Below, piece after piece: positions 1 through 10,688 of a stretch of 64,000 nucleotides of DNA. The stretch is taken from NCBI GenBank assembly GCA_935421135.1, contig OW285191.1, forward strand, positions 11,287,700-11,351,699, written 5' to 3'. The stretch is from Bugulina stolonifera. Lineage: Eukaryota; Bryozoa; Gymnolaemata; Cheilostomatida; Bugulidae. A program made the translations under genes and the position numbers. The notes beneath the pieces were generated by a model. That model made no database searches and had not been told where the DNA came from. It saw nothing but the letters and a program-made list of their open reading frames with translations. The first letter of the stretch is position 1; the number at the start of each line of letters is the position of its first letter.

Positions 1-709
1 ACACTGTACATGTGTGCACAGTTTAGTAAGGTATGTTTACATAGAGGGTCATATAATACCCCTTGGGCCAGTGGTGGTGCAGTAGCATCCCCACTTATAG
101 CACTTATACAAGCTCTCAAACAGACTCTTCTAGGCCAAAAACACTATTTTTCACATTCTTTGCACACAGCTTCTTTTAATGCATAGCAGCAATTAAGGGA
201 ATGTAAACTATATTGTCCCATAACTTCCTGTCCGATACAAGCTTTTAATTCTGCACTAGAAAAAGTTAAGTAATACCTACTCAGTAGGCCTAGGCTTTAC
301 TGTCGGGTTATTGATTTATTGGCTTAAGGTTTATCCGCTCTGACCAATTATCAATAATTTAATTGAAGGGTCGTTTCAACTTGATTAAACTGAAAGCCTG
401 CTGATAGTTTGTTAACCAGGGCATGTTGACTCCATTAATCTAAGTATAATGAGCCAATAAATAAATAATTAGTATAAACCTGGGGTCTCCTTCAATCATG
501 GATACCTGTTGGCTATTGGCATAGGGGTACATTATACTTGTACTTGCCAGCTATAGACGCTATGAACTCTTACTCTTGTCTGAGTCTACATGTAAATGAA
601 CAGTTGGTCATGTGCACCCTTACCTAGAATATAGGCATAGGTGATAGTATAGCATTGACTGGTGTCTACTCTGTAATTATAGGTTATGTGACTCTCTAAT
701 ATTTTACAG
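1..709 (+). other. Intron or upstream sequence of sterol reductase copy 1
   Basis: No coding exon is visible. By comparison with copies 2 and 3, two 5' exons (an 8-codon first exon and a ~57-codon second exon) should precede the exon at 710, and neither is found here. This stretch is therefore most likely the intron before the third exon, with the gene start off the left edge. The segment ends in a normal acceptor at 708-709. Confidence 0.6.
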
Positions 710-3188
710 AAACAGTGTGCACTCTTCAAACTACCTCCCTGTGATCACAAGTGGCAGACTTTCTTCAACCTTGAAGTAGCAGGAATTACCCTAGCATTCC
801 ATGCCCTCATCTTTATCCTAGCTTTAGTTCCAGTCGGCTCCATAATTCAAGGTCCACCTATGAAGAATGGTAAACGTCTCGAGTACAGGTGTAATGGTGA
901 GTATGATCCAAGTCTTTCAATTTTGCTACAATTATTACTATCACTGACTACTAGAACTGAATGTAGAGTTCTGGTCTTCTAACCTGAAGTCCAGAGTTTG
1001 TATTCAGTGAGGGTTACTTTAGTAACAGCAATTTATATCCCTGTTTTATAGGCCTACATACACATGTGTAATGTTCACACAGGTATATTATACGGGATAT
1101 TATATTGTAGGTTGGCTGACACTTATTGTATTGGCAGCTCTATTTGGGTACGCCGTGCAAAGAGGTTGTCCCATGGACTACATTGACAAACACTACCTCC
1201 AGTTTGTTACTGCAAGTCTTATCTTTGCTTTTCTACTCACCTTGATAGTTCTCTTCTGTGGATGGAACTCGCCACTCGGTGTACGCTGCCCAGGATCTGA
1301 TGGTTTGTATTTATTCGTAGTGATTCAGTGACATTCATTGACATCCATCTATCATTGGATATCTGACCACAAGTTACATCAACTAGCATATCATTGTTCT
1401 TTTAACCAGACAAGAAATTTTTTTCAATTTTAACTTGCAATACAAAATTTTAGGTACCTTTCTCAATGATGTTTGGATGGGGCGTGAGTTGAACCCTCGC
1501 TTTGGCAACCTGGATGTCAAACAGGTGCTGGTGCGTTCAGGAATGTTAGCTTGGGTGGTTGTGGATGGAATGTATCTGGCTGCTCAGTTCAAGGCAGATG
1601 GAAAATTCAATCCAGCCCTGGCTTTGGTTGTTCTGTTTCACACCCTCTACTGTGTCTTCTCTATCAAGAATGAGGTAAGTAAATTCTTCACATCTACAAA
1701 TACCTGGTGGTCATGTCACTTATTTTAATTCAGTAAAATCCTAACGAAGGTGGAGTCGTGCAAAGCTTTTTCAGAGTTGCTTACCGCATTTAATTCGACT
1801 ACAATGCGTCGGCGACTGCGAAGCTGTGATCGGTACAAAGATCAACACGTTAATGAAGCACAAGTCTTCAGCATAAGTGCATATGTCTGTCTTTGGTTTG
1901 TCAAATTTAACTGCCATTGTGACCGTTTGTTACGAAAAGTATTCCGTCCGGGTCTCTGAGATAATGGGTGACCCGGTTGGAGAAGTGTGTTAGTGACCTG
2001 GTTAACATGAGGAATCCTGAAGCTGAAGGTATGTATATTTGATTAGTTTAGCTTTAAAATCCTTACCACGTAAACAGTTTAACCTTTTTATGCAATCTAA
2101 TCCACTGTCTTACACCATTATGTTCTGTAAGCCTACCGGAAAGTGGCATGACCCATGGTAAATGGTAATGTTTTGTCAGGGTGAACAGAAAAGTTAATTT
2201 TTAATTTTAAAATTTCACTGTTGCGAGATCTGTGTTGTTAGAATATAATTTTGTTTCATGTATTATCGGTTATAGTTTTACTACATTGGCATTGTCATTT
2301 CTATTGCAGGACATCTTAGTAGTGTACCATTTGGACTTTGTCGCACATGGGGTAGGGTTTATGCTGTCAGTTGGGCTGCTGACTTTCCTACCCTATCTAT
2401 ACACCTACACTACTCGTTTTATTTACCTACATCCTCAACACGCAGCTTCTGATCCCACACATCTGGCTCTTGTTATCATCATGGAAGGTTCGTTTTCACC
2501 AATAGTAATTCCGGATAATTTTTCCTAGCAGTACAACTACGTTAGAATATCAATATACAGTCAACCTCAAGTAGCTCAAAGGTTCTTTTCTTTTACATAT
2601 GGTTAGAATTTTCTCTCCTGCAAATCCCTGTAATAGAGATGTCAAAGCGGTATAGTTAGACTTAATTTAATTGTTGTTCTCTCTATCTTTAGCAATAGGC
2701 TTGGCCATCTTTATTGGTTCTAACTGGCAGAAGAGCGAGTTCAGAAAGAATCCTTACAATCCAAAGGTCTCTCACCTCTCAAGCATACAAACAACTACAG
2801 GGAAGAAGCTGTTGTGTTCTGGTTGTTGGGGTGTTGTCAGACGTCCCAACTATCTTGGAGATCTTCTTATGGCCCTGTCATGGAGTCTTGCATGTGGTAA
2901 CTATATTGTATTGTTATACATGTGTAAAGCCATGGATGTTTTTGTCTTTAATAAAATGGCGTGTTGATTCATTTAACTCAATCCTGTATGAAGTAGTTTG
3001 TTGTAATACTGTGTTCTATGATTTTAGGTTACGAACACACTCTTCCATATTTCTATCCTGTATATCTTCTCGTCCTGCTTGGAACGCGAGCTATCAACGA
3101 TGAGAAAAGCTGCCATCATAGATATGGCAATGATTGGGTCATGTACACAAACGTTGTGCCCTATAGAATTATTCCTTACATATTTTAG
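710..3188 (+). CDS. TM7SF2: Delta-14 sterol reductase copy 1, 5' partial, ending in terminal cassette A
   Basis: Exons: 710-896, 1111-1302, 1454-1674, 2310-2487, 2693-2896, 3028-3188 (stop 3186-3188). All junctions have GT/AG and keep frame, giving 380 codons plus stop; the first two exons lie off-window. The family (TM7SF2, LBR C-terminal half, yeast ERG24) reduces the C14-C15 double bond of sterol intermediates with NADPH in the ER or inner nuclear membrane. The protein is rich in membrane segments. It carries the FRKNPYNPK stretch and the signature [15 protein letters not shown] in the fifth visible exon, then the C-terminal C-HHRYG and [10 protein letters not shown]. Human LBR and TM7SF2 have WW and RHPNY at the matching sites; here these are CW and RRPNY. 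The last three exons (cassette A) are much more diverged from copies 2 and 3 than the first three are. Whether this copy has an LBR Tudor domain cannot be seen. Confidence 0.88.
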
Positions 3189-3851
3189 CTGCAGATAGAT
3201 TATATTAATTTATTTAGTTCTATATTTGGACTGTGTTAAAGTAATGAATGTCTAAAATCTCAACATTTGCTACCTTTGGTTTGTTATATAGTCTATCTTT
3301 ATAGAAAGTGTACGTTAAGTTTTTATAAGTGCATGAAGCATTTAGATCTTTTCAGCGAAATAAAACGTTTTTTGCATCAATGCAATCAGTATTTATCTTG
3401 CTTTTATAAATCAAGTGCATGGGACACTGGGCACTTGAAAATATCATCGGGTTAATATTACTTCACTAATTAAGACTAACAGGCTCACCCAACAAGAGTA
3501 TTATTTCATCGAATACACAGTAAATCTGTAGAACATTATTCTTTAACAATCATAAGGTTCATTCTAAGAAGTTAGCATGGGATTTGTTTCTTTAGTCGCA
3601 ATGCGTGCTGATTCACATGGATGACTAAGCAGTTCAATGCTTCCTCGTGTCATTTGCTTCTTTGATAGTACATGTAATAGAAAAGTGTTAGAAATTTCAA
3701 CTCCACCAATTGCTATGCTGCTATATTTGTCCGTACCAACTACAATTTATTCATTGGATAATTCATTTGACAGAAATCTCAGTGTTTAGAAAATTATTTG
3801 ATAAACAGTAAGTGTTCAATGTATCTTGAACCTCTAACTTTTTTATTTTAG
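3189..3851 (+). other. Spacer between terminal cassettes A and B
   Basis: No gene is seen. A stretch around 3482-3590 recurs, diverged, at about 5703-5795, marking the left side of a local tandem duplication that contains cassettes B and C. The remainder is AT-rich with no coding signal. The segment ends with an acceptor at 3850-3851. Confidence 0.5.
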
Positions 3852-4920
3852 CAATTCATGTTTGTCACCACTGATTTCACGACAGAAGGTTTGGGATTCA
3901 TGATGGCCTGGGTTTGTTCCTCTCTGATTCCCTTTACCTTCTCAATGCAATCCAGATTTCTTTACCATTACCCACAACACGGAATGACAAACCCCAATGC
4001 ATTGGCATCTGTCTTCATTCTAAATGGTTAGCATACATTAAACCATGTGCATTTCTTTAGATCTTACTAGCTGTGATCCTTGTAATATTGGTCATTTTGT
4101 CCTCGATAAGTTATGTATTTATTATACTAACTATAACTTTGAGCCTAGTTTCTTTACATCACCATGTCACCTTGAAAACAATAGTTAACCAATCCATCTT
4201 ATTTAAAGCTGTAGGCCTTTCGTTCTACATCGGTGCGAACTGGCAGAAGAGCGAGTTCAGAAAGAATCCTTACAACCCAGAGTTATCTCACCTTTCCAGC
4301 ATACCAACAGCTACAGGAAAACGACTGCTGTGTTCTGGTTGGTGGGGTATTGTCAGACGCCCCAACTATCTTGGTGACCTTATGATGGCCTTCGCCTTTA
4401 GCCTGCTTTGTGGTAAGTAACTGTCAACCTCTGCTGTAATAACTATTGCCGGCTTCCTTGCCAATGATGGCACTAAGCAGAGACAAGTAGATTGAGTTCT
4501 TTGAAAACTTGCACTTACAAACTGATGCTCAGCTCTGAAAATATACCTTGTTACCAATGCTATTTCTATGAGATTGTTATGTTTGTATGAAAGATAACAA
4601 TTACAGTAAAATTCTTTCGACTCACTTGGTACTTTGCTTTCAACAGACAGCAATTTAGACTTGGGAGTTGTCTCGCCTCTTGACTGTTCAGTATATAAAT
4701 ATATGCTGAATTTGTTTGTTTTGTTTAAAAACCCATTTATGGGTGTTCTTGTATTGTAGGTTTCACTCATGCTTTCCCGTATGTCTACCCTGCTTACCTG
4801 TTACCACTTCTGGTTGCTAGAGTAATCAGTGATGAGAAAAGCTGTCATCAACGATATGGAGATGCTTGGATCAAGTACACTGAGGCTGTACCCTACCGTC
4901 TCATACCTTATGTCTTTTAG
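3852..4920 (+). CDS. Sterol reductase terminal cassette B (three exons)
   Basis: Exons 3852-4026, 4209-4412 and 4760-4920 (stop TAG 4918-4920) have intact splice sites and open frames. They encode the last ~180 residues of the reductase, including [24 protein letters not shown] and the terminal C-HQRYG and [10 protein letters not shown]. No copy of the upstream exons lies between 3189 and 3851, so this is not a whole gene. The first exon starts in phase 0, which matches the donor at 1674/1675 of copy 1, so it could be used as an alternative to cassette A. It resembles the matching exons of copies 2 and 3 far more than cassette A does. It is either an alternative 3' end of copy 1 or the remnant of a partial duplication; the undamaged reading frames favour use. 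Confidence 0.75.
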
Positions 4921-6296
4921 TTACATATACACTCTTTCTGATCTCATACTTGTATATAATATGTAATAATAAGTTAATATAGGATATACAAAGTACACAT
5001 AGAATCGTAGAGTGTTATGCTGTCTAGTTTTACTGATCAGTAGCTTGTAGCAGTCATTTTATCAATACTTGAGTTCTACACACTATGATCCAGCAGTCTA
5101 TATTGAAATTTAGTTTAACTATAATATTTACCATATTTCAATTGTAATTGTTTTTTATTTCTTTTTTCTTTGTATAACAGCAATGTAAATGTTCTATGTC
5201 TAGTTGTATACTACTATACAAACCATTATATTATTATACACCAATCAAGTTATTCTATGATTTTGCAGCTTAACATCAAAATTTCACAATAGATTTCACA
5301 GTTTGCAAGGCACAGTACATGCAGTAGTAACTTTATGTGATTAATGAAAAGTAATGATTCATTTTTTTGTATATAATACAATGCATATAATATTCTTTAT
5401 GTACAATAACTATATAAATTATATACTCTCTACATTAAATTGTTGATATTGTTTAACTCTGAGCCGTTAGTTTATTAGATTGTCAAATAAAACTTTTTGG
5501 ATCAGCTCAAACCCGAACCAAACAGTTGTTAATTGATGACCTGTTGTTGTACTATTTCCTTCATTGAAAACTTACTAGTAGCATACATTGCACATGCATC
5601 CTGTATCTTCTCTTGCTTGGTGCACTCCTTATTTCTTGCTCTATAAATCTAATACATTGATGTTACCAGTTTATGAATACTTGGAGAAAATAATACTGGC
5701 AACTCACCCAACAAGAGTATTATTTCATCTAGCACACAGTGAATCTGTAGAGTGTTATTCTTTTTCAATCATAAGTTTCATTCAGAGAAATTAGCATGTT
5801 AACCTTGATACACATGCATAATGAAGCAGCTCTATGCTTCCTCATGTCACTTTGCTTTGATAGCAATAGAGAAGGGGTAGCTAGCATCTATGCTACCTAA
5901 GTTTCAGGCACAGGCCAACTTGCTAAAAAACATTCCAGCTCACTTCCGTCACAGTGTCACGAACACACCGGTCTGGTCCAAAAGCAAAATCCTCATTTTA
6001 GTATAAAAAACAGTGTGCCGATGAGCTCAGGATGGTGTTCTCCTACAAGCATTATCCCAGGTCAATAGCCTTTTGGGCCTAGGCCAGACATCAATCTTTA
6101 GATTTTTATTTCCGGTCAGGTCGGTCCAAGAGTTCGCTAAGACACTAAGTAATTAGTGTTTTCTGAGATTTAAACTCTACGGATTTCTATGACGCTATTT
6201 TTGCCCATCCTACCCATTATTATCTATTTGACAGATATCTCATGATTCAAAAGTGCTAAATTGGCCTCAAATTCTAACCCATATTTTTTATTTTAG
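4921..6296 (+). other. 3' flank of cassette B and spacer before cassette C
   Basis: An AT-rich 3' flank that is repeated downstream of cassette C (about 6803-7130) and of copy 2 (about 16840-17157 and 17948-18090). A conserved AATAAA at 5486-5491, kept in the other copies, is a plausible poly(A) signal but lies about 560 bases after the stop. The rest shows no gene. Confidence 0.5.
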
Positions 6297-6825
6297 CAAT
6301 TCATGTTTGCCACCACCTATTTCATGACGGAGGGTTTTGGATTCATGGTGGCCTGGGTTCGTTCCTCTCTGACTCCCTTTACATTCTCAATGCAATCCAG
6401 ATTCCTCTACCATTACCCACAACACAGAATGACAAACCCCTATGCATTGGCATCTGTCTTCGTTCTGAATGGTTAGCATCCATTATACTATGTGCATTTC
6501 CATCGATCCTACCAGCTGCGATTCTTGCAATATTGCTCTGTTTTCCCCTTGCTATGATATGTATTTATTACACTAAATATAACTTGGAGCCAAGTTTCTT
6601 TACAATAGCAAATCCATTTTATTTAAAGCTGTTGGCTTTTGGTTCTACGTCGGTGCCAACTGGCAGAAAAATGACATTAAGACGAATCCTTACAACTCTG
6701 AGTTGTCTCGGTTTCCCTGCATACTAACAGCTAAAGAAAAAAGACTGCTATGTCTTGGTTGGTGGAGTATTGTCAGACGCCCCAACTATCTTGGTGTCCT
6801 TGGTGATTTTTGCAGCTTAACATAA
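6297..6825 (+). pseudogene. Truncated sterol reductase terminal cassette C
   Basis: Two exons resemble cassette B: 6297-6471 and 6629-about 6803. Splice sites are intact and frames open, but the second exon breaks off just after RRPNYLG and runs into sequence matching the 3' flank of cassette B (near 5258), reaching a TAA at 6823-6825. The end of this exon, the whole last exon and about 340 bases of 3' flank are deleted. Several conserved residues are changed (LGWWSIVRR in place of SGWWGIVRR). The product would lack the C-terminal catalytic segment. It is most likely a decayed tandem duplicate; splicing from copy 1 into it is formally possible. Confidence 0.8.
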
Positions 6826-7710
6826 AAATTGCACAATAGATTTTACAGTTTGCAATGCACAATACACGCAGTAGTAACTTTATGTGATTAATGAAAAGTA
6901 ATGATTCATTTTTGTATATAATGTAATGCATATAATATTCTTCATGTACAAGAACTATATAGACTATATAATTATACTCTCTACATTGAGTTGTTGAAAT
7001 TGTTTAACTTTGTGGCACTAGTTTACTGGATTGTCAAATAAACTATTTTGAGCCAGCTTAAACCATAGAATTGCTTAAACCTTCACTGAAGAGTTGCCAA
7101 TTGATGTCCTGTTGTTCTACTATTTCCATTTTAGTAAGGGCTAGTAGCCTACTATGTCCTACCCATATCTGTTTCATTTGAGAAATATTACAACCTTCCT
7201 TCATGTGGATACATATTGTAATGAAGTGCTGTTCTAGATCACTGTAGGCAATGTTGTCCTCTCTCTCTTGATTATAAGAGAGGACAACTCTGTATTACAA
7301 TGAATTGCTTAGGTATGCAAGATACTCAAAGCTTTGAAGATACTAGTGCTTGTGCACAAGCACAACCTCTATAATATATTATAATTTGCAAAATGTGAAA
7401 AGATGTAATTATATGCAGCACACGTACGATATAAGCTCGTAAGCCAACGACCTTAAACAGAAGTTGTCCTCTCCCAATTTCTAAACCTGGAGAGAACAAC
7501 TTCTTGTCATGATGATTAGCTTGAGTGTTAGATTGATCCAAATAATTGACAATATTGTTTGGTTTGCTCTGTTGAGATCATAAACATAATAATTATATTA
7601 AATATAGCATTATTTTTTGTACAGCCAACCTAGATGTGTGAGAATGAAGGTTTAATTTTGAAGGTGAAAGGCAGTAACTATCGGATTAGAGTGTAATACA
7701 CATGTGAGAC
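6826..7710 (+). other. Duplicated 3' flank with hairpin-forming repeat
   Basis: The first ~300 bases match the 3' flank of cassette B. Two hairpins follow: 7253-7288 (GTTGTCCTCTCTC facing GAGAGGACAAC) and 7459-7505 (GAAGTTGTCCTCTCC facing GGAGAGAACAACTTC). The same pair is present at 18269-18299 and 18486-18530, so they predate the duplication. The stretch from 7253 to about 7505 also has outer inverted ends and may be an old MITE. No gene is seen. Confidence 0.5.
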
Positions 7711-7785
7711 ACTATGACCAGTGGTCAAAGTTGGTGGGGTCGTGGGGGGACACAGTCCTCCCCACCATAAATTTCAGGGGGTCTG

Positions 7786-8020
7786 TAGCGACGACAAACG
7801 TCACAACTGTCACAACACCGACAAACGTCACAACAATTTTTCGACAAACGTCACAAAAGTGCACCGACAAACGTCACAACACCGACAAACGTCACAACAA
7901 TTTTTCGACAAACGTCACAACACCGACAAACTTCACAACAATTTTTCGACAAACGTCACAACACCGACAAACGTCACAAAGGTTCAACGACAAACGTCAC
8001 AATGCCAACAAATATCACAA
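7786..8020. repeat. Left subterminal tandem array of the fold-back element
   Basis: About ten copies of a unit around CGACAAACGTCACAACAC (18 bases), some with a TTTTT spacer. Each carries TGACGT on the opposite strand. The array is the reverse complement of the one at 9581-9868. The two long open frames across it (rich in Thr, Asn, Arg, Gln) are a by-product of the repeat. Confidence 0.9.
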
Positions 8021-8133
8021 ATCTTCAATAAAATAACGCCATAACACCAAAAATAATGCTTTTTGCCTTGATTTACCCTTCAATTGGATTATTTTTGTTT
8101 GTTGTGTTTTCAAAACTGAATAAAACCGAAGAT

Positions 8134-8318
8134 GGTTAAAAGCAGAGTGGGACAACTCCCAATAGAGAACATGATATTAGCAATTCAATTTTTTGCCAAA
8201 AACCAATACAACTGAGCAGAAGTAGATCTGCTTCTGCCCAACCATCTTGATTTTTAGCGAAAAAATTGAATTGTTAATTTAGTATCTTCTATTGGGAGTT
8301 GTCACACTCTGCTGTTAA
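8134..8318. repeat. Palindrome nested in left arm
   Basis: A near-perfect inverted repeat of ~185 bases: the left edge AGCAGAGTGGGACAACTCCC pairs with the right edge GGGAGTTGTCACACTCTGCT. Its centre is the perfect palindrome GCAGAAGTAGATCTGCTTCTGC-like core near AGATCT. A diverged copy lies at 9287-9470 in the other arm. It looks like a MITE captured by the arm, or an internal hairpin of the element. Confidence 0.8.
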
Positions 8319-9286
8319 CTATGCAGCCTATATAATGAATTCATTTAATAAATTATAATCATTCAATACGACTGTAACCACACGTATTTTGATAATATGC
8401 ATGTACATGCATGATATACATGATATACATGTAAGTATAACATGTTAATTAGGACTGAAACAAGTCATTACTGAACGGCAACAATGATTGTAGCAAAATA
8501 TGAATGGCAAGGATCACTCAATAAAGATGAAAACACCAGCTATTACCAGATATGGGCAAGCTAACTACATGGCCATTTAACTACACGTACAGTGTATATG
8601 AAAATTGCATTGAATCGCATTCTGGTCAAAGGGCCGAAGTTTTGCATCACATTAGTACACATAGCCTAGGTCTCACATACACCACCACTTCTCTAAATTA
8701 AAAATACCATGCAGCTGCAGGCAACAGATCTAAAGGGAATATGTTATGACACCTTAGTCCGAGAACCACCTGCTTCTAAAATATGAAGACAGGTGGAACT
8801 CTCCTGCCTATTTATCACTATTAAATGTGCAGTATAACTATAACTATAAATTCCTTGCTAACAAAGTACATCACTGTACAACTAAATGCAAGGATCTACA
8901 TAAAATTAAAAATATATGCTACTCTACTACTAGACATAGTGCTACACAATGTTTTGATATATATTGTTTTTTCGGAAATTATTCGCTCTCAATTCAAAAT
9001 CGACAAAATTGTCCAATAGAAATCGCATCAAAAACCGAGATGCAACTCGATGCAATTATCATATTGGGAAGTAACCTCTATCCTATAATTCGTTTAGCCT
9101 GACATTCCCGGCAATAACTGGTGTTTTTATCTTATCTGAGTGATCCTAGCTATTCGTATTTTGCTACGATCATTGTTGACATCCAGTAAAGACTTGTTTC
9201 AGTTTTAATCAACATATTATATGCGTGTGTGTTATTATACGAGTACATACATGTAGTTAGTATTAAAGGATTATAATCACTATATA

Positions 9287-9470
9287 GACTGCAGAGTATG
9301 ACAACTCAACATAGAAAACATTAAATTATCGATTCAGGTTTTTGTGAAAACCAAGACAACTGTGCAGAAGTAGATCTGCTTCTGCTCAGCTGTCTTGATT
9401 TTTAACAAAAAAATTGAATCCTTAATTTCATGTTCTCAATTGGGAGTTGTCACACTCTGCTTTTAACTAT
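9287..9470. repeat. Palindrome nested in right arm
   Basis: Mirror copy of the palindrome at 8134-8318, with the same AGATCT-centred core and edges GCAGAGTATGACAACTC and GGGAGTTGTCACACTCTGC. The left edge has diverged slightly. Confidence 0.75.
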
Positions 9471-9580
9471 CTTCGGTTTTCTTCAGTTTTTAAAACACAG
9501 CAAACAATAATCGAATTGAAGGGTAAATCAAAGCAAAAAGCATCATTTTTTGGTGTTATGGTGTTATTTTATTGGAAATT

Positions 9581-9868
9581 TGTGATATTTGTTGGCATTG
9601 TGACGTTTGTCGTTGAACCTTTGTGACGTTTGTCGGTGTTGTGACATTTGTCGAAAAATTGTTGTGACGTTTGTCGGTGTTGTGACGTTTGTCGAAAAAT
9701 TATTGTGACGTTTGTCGGTGTTGTGACGTTTGTCGGTGCACTTTTGTGACGTTTGTCGGTGTTGTGACGTTTGTCGAAAAATTGTTGTGACGTTTGTCGG
9801 TGTTGTGACGTTTGTCGAAAAATTGTTGTGACGTTTGTCGGTGTTGTGACAGTTGTGACGTTTGTCGT
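9581..9868. repeat. Right subterminal tandem array of the fold-back element
   Basis: Roughly a dozen copies of GTGACGTTTGTCGGTGTT-type units, inverted relative to the left array. Unit order and spacer variants partly mirror the left arm, so the arms were copied as a block rather than expanded separately. Confidence 0.9.
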
Positions 9869-10169
9869 CACTACAGGGTCCCTCAGACTAATAGACCCCC
9901 CTACAAATTACTATTATAATAATAATACTAATTGGACCATATTTTACATTAAGATCTTGGACCATATTTTAACCTGAAGTTCTTGGATTTTGCACCATTT
10001 CGGTGTCTAATTTTGATAAAGTTTCCAATTTCCAGGAGGGTGCTCAGGCGCCCCTCCCGGATCCTCACTTCCAGCACGCACAGTTCGGGTGCTTTGCGCC
10101 CTCGAGTAACTATGTCTGCTACCCTAGAGACCCCCATCTCTTTTCTTAGACTTTGACCACCGACTATGA

Positions 10170-10688
10170 CTGTACAGTAGGCCTATTTGATGAACATTCA
10201 CTAGATTACATTAGTTGCAATTCTCACCAACTACTGGCACCAGAAAAGTTCAGGTGCAGATGTGTGCTCTCTACTCACAAATTCTACTGGGTACAACTAG
10301 AGTCAACAATATTTCTATATTTTATAAGTCAAAGGATGTAGTGAGAGTAACAAATAGTGTTATGCATGTAATGGGAAAGAATAAGGGGAAGAGACTGATG
10401 AATAATATGAGCCAATAACGTCATGTAATGCAAGTGGTGTTTATAATGCAGTCAAACTGTTTATCTCACTTTTGCTACTATCTTTGGGATTAGTGCATAT
10501 TTGCTGTGCATAACTATTAACTAAAGGCAGACAAAAGCTCAAATGTTGGCCCTGGGCAAACAATGCCAGTCTCCTTTATAGTGAACCTCTCTCATCCATG
10601 TAATTCATGAGGTGTTGATCAGTGGGGGAAGTACCTATGCAGTAGTCAGTGTTTACAGAGGCCTACAGTTCTACTAGTAATAGTAAAG
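10170..10688 (+). promoter_or_regulatory. Upstream region of sterol reductase copy 2
   Basis: This stretch aligns with 18841-19334 upstream of copy 3 with moderate divergence. The last ~40 bases before the start codon (from GTGTTTACAGAGGCCTACAG) are almost identical in both copies, as expected for a 5' UTR or core promoter. No clear TATA box was identified. The fold-back element was inserted at its left edge in this copy only. Confidence 0.45.

Larger units (their letters stand above)
7718..10162. mobile_element. Fold-back DNA transposon, non-autonomous
   Basis: The ends are CCAGTGGTCAAAGT at 7718 and its near reverse complement ending at 10162. They are flanked by the direct repeat ACTATGA (7711-7717 and 10163-10169). 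The paralogous region upstream of copy 3 (around 18830-18845) is an uninterrupted empty site, which confirms the boundaries. Long inverted arms (about 7775-8500 and 9100-9895) surround a ~600-base centre without a recognisable transposase. The outer parts of the arms are tandem arrays of a short unit. The right end has ~200 extra bases outside the array that are missing on the left. The architecture (long arms, subterminal tandem repeats, 7-base duplication) recalls Drosophila fold-back elements such as Galileo; superfamily assignment is inference. Confidence 0.85.

Noticed and set aside
710..3188. Copy 1 as full LBR with Tudor domain
   Set aside because: The N-terminal exons are off-window; copies 2 and 3 lack a Tudor domain, so this cannot be claimed.
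7704..8044. Two overlapping open frames of 107-110 codons rich in Thr, Asn, Gln and Arg
   Set aside because: They are translations of the short tandem unit in the fold-back arm, open in several frames on both strands; no unique sequence or start context.
7786..9868. CRISPR-like array
   Set aside because: Eukaryotic context, units without unique spacers, and the two arrays are inverted parts of a transposon.
9569..9871. Minus-strand 100-codon frame of similar composition
   Set aside because: Mirror copy of the same tandem array in the right arm.
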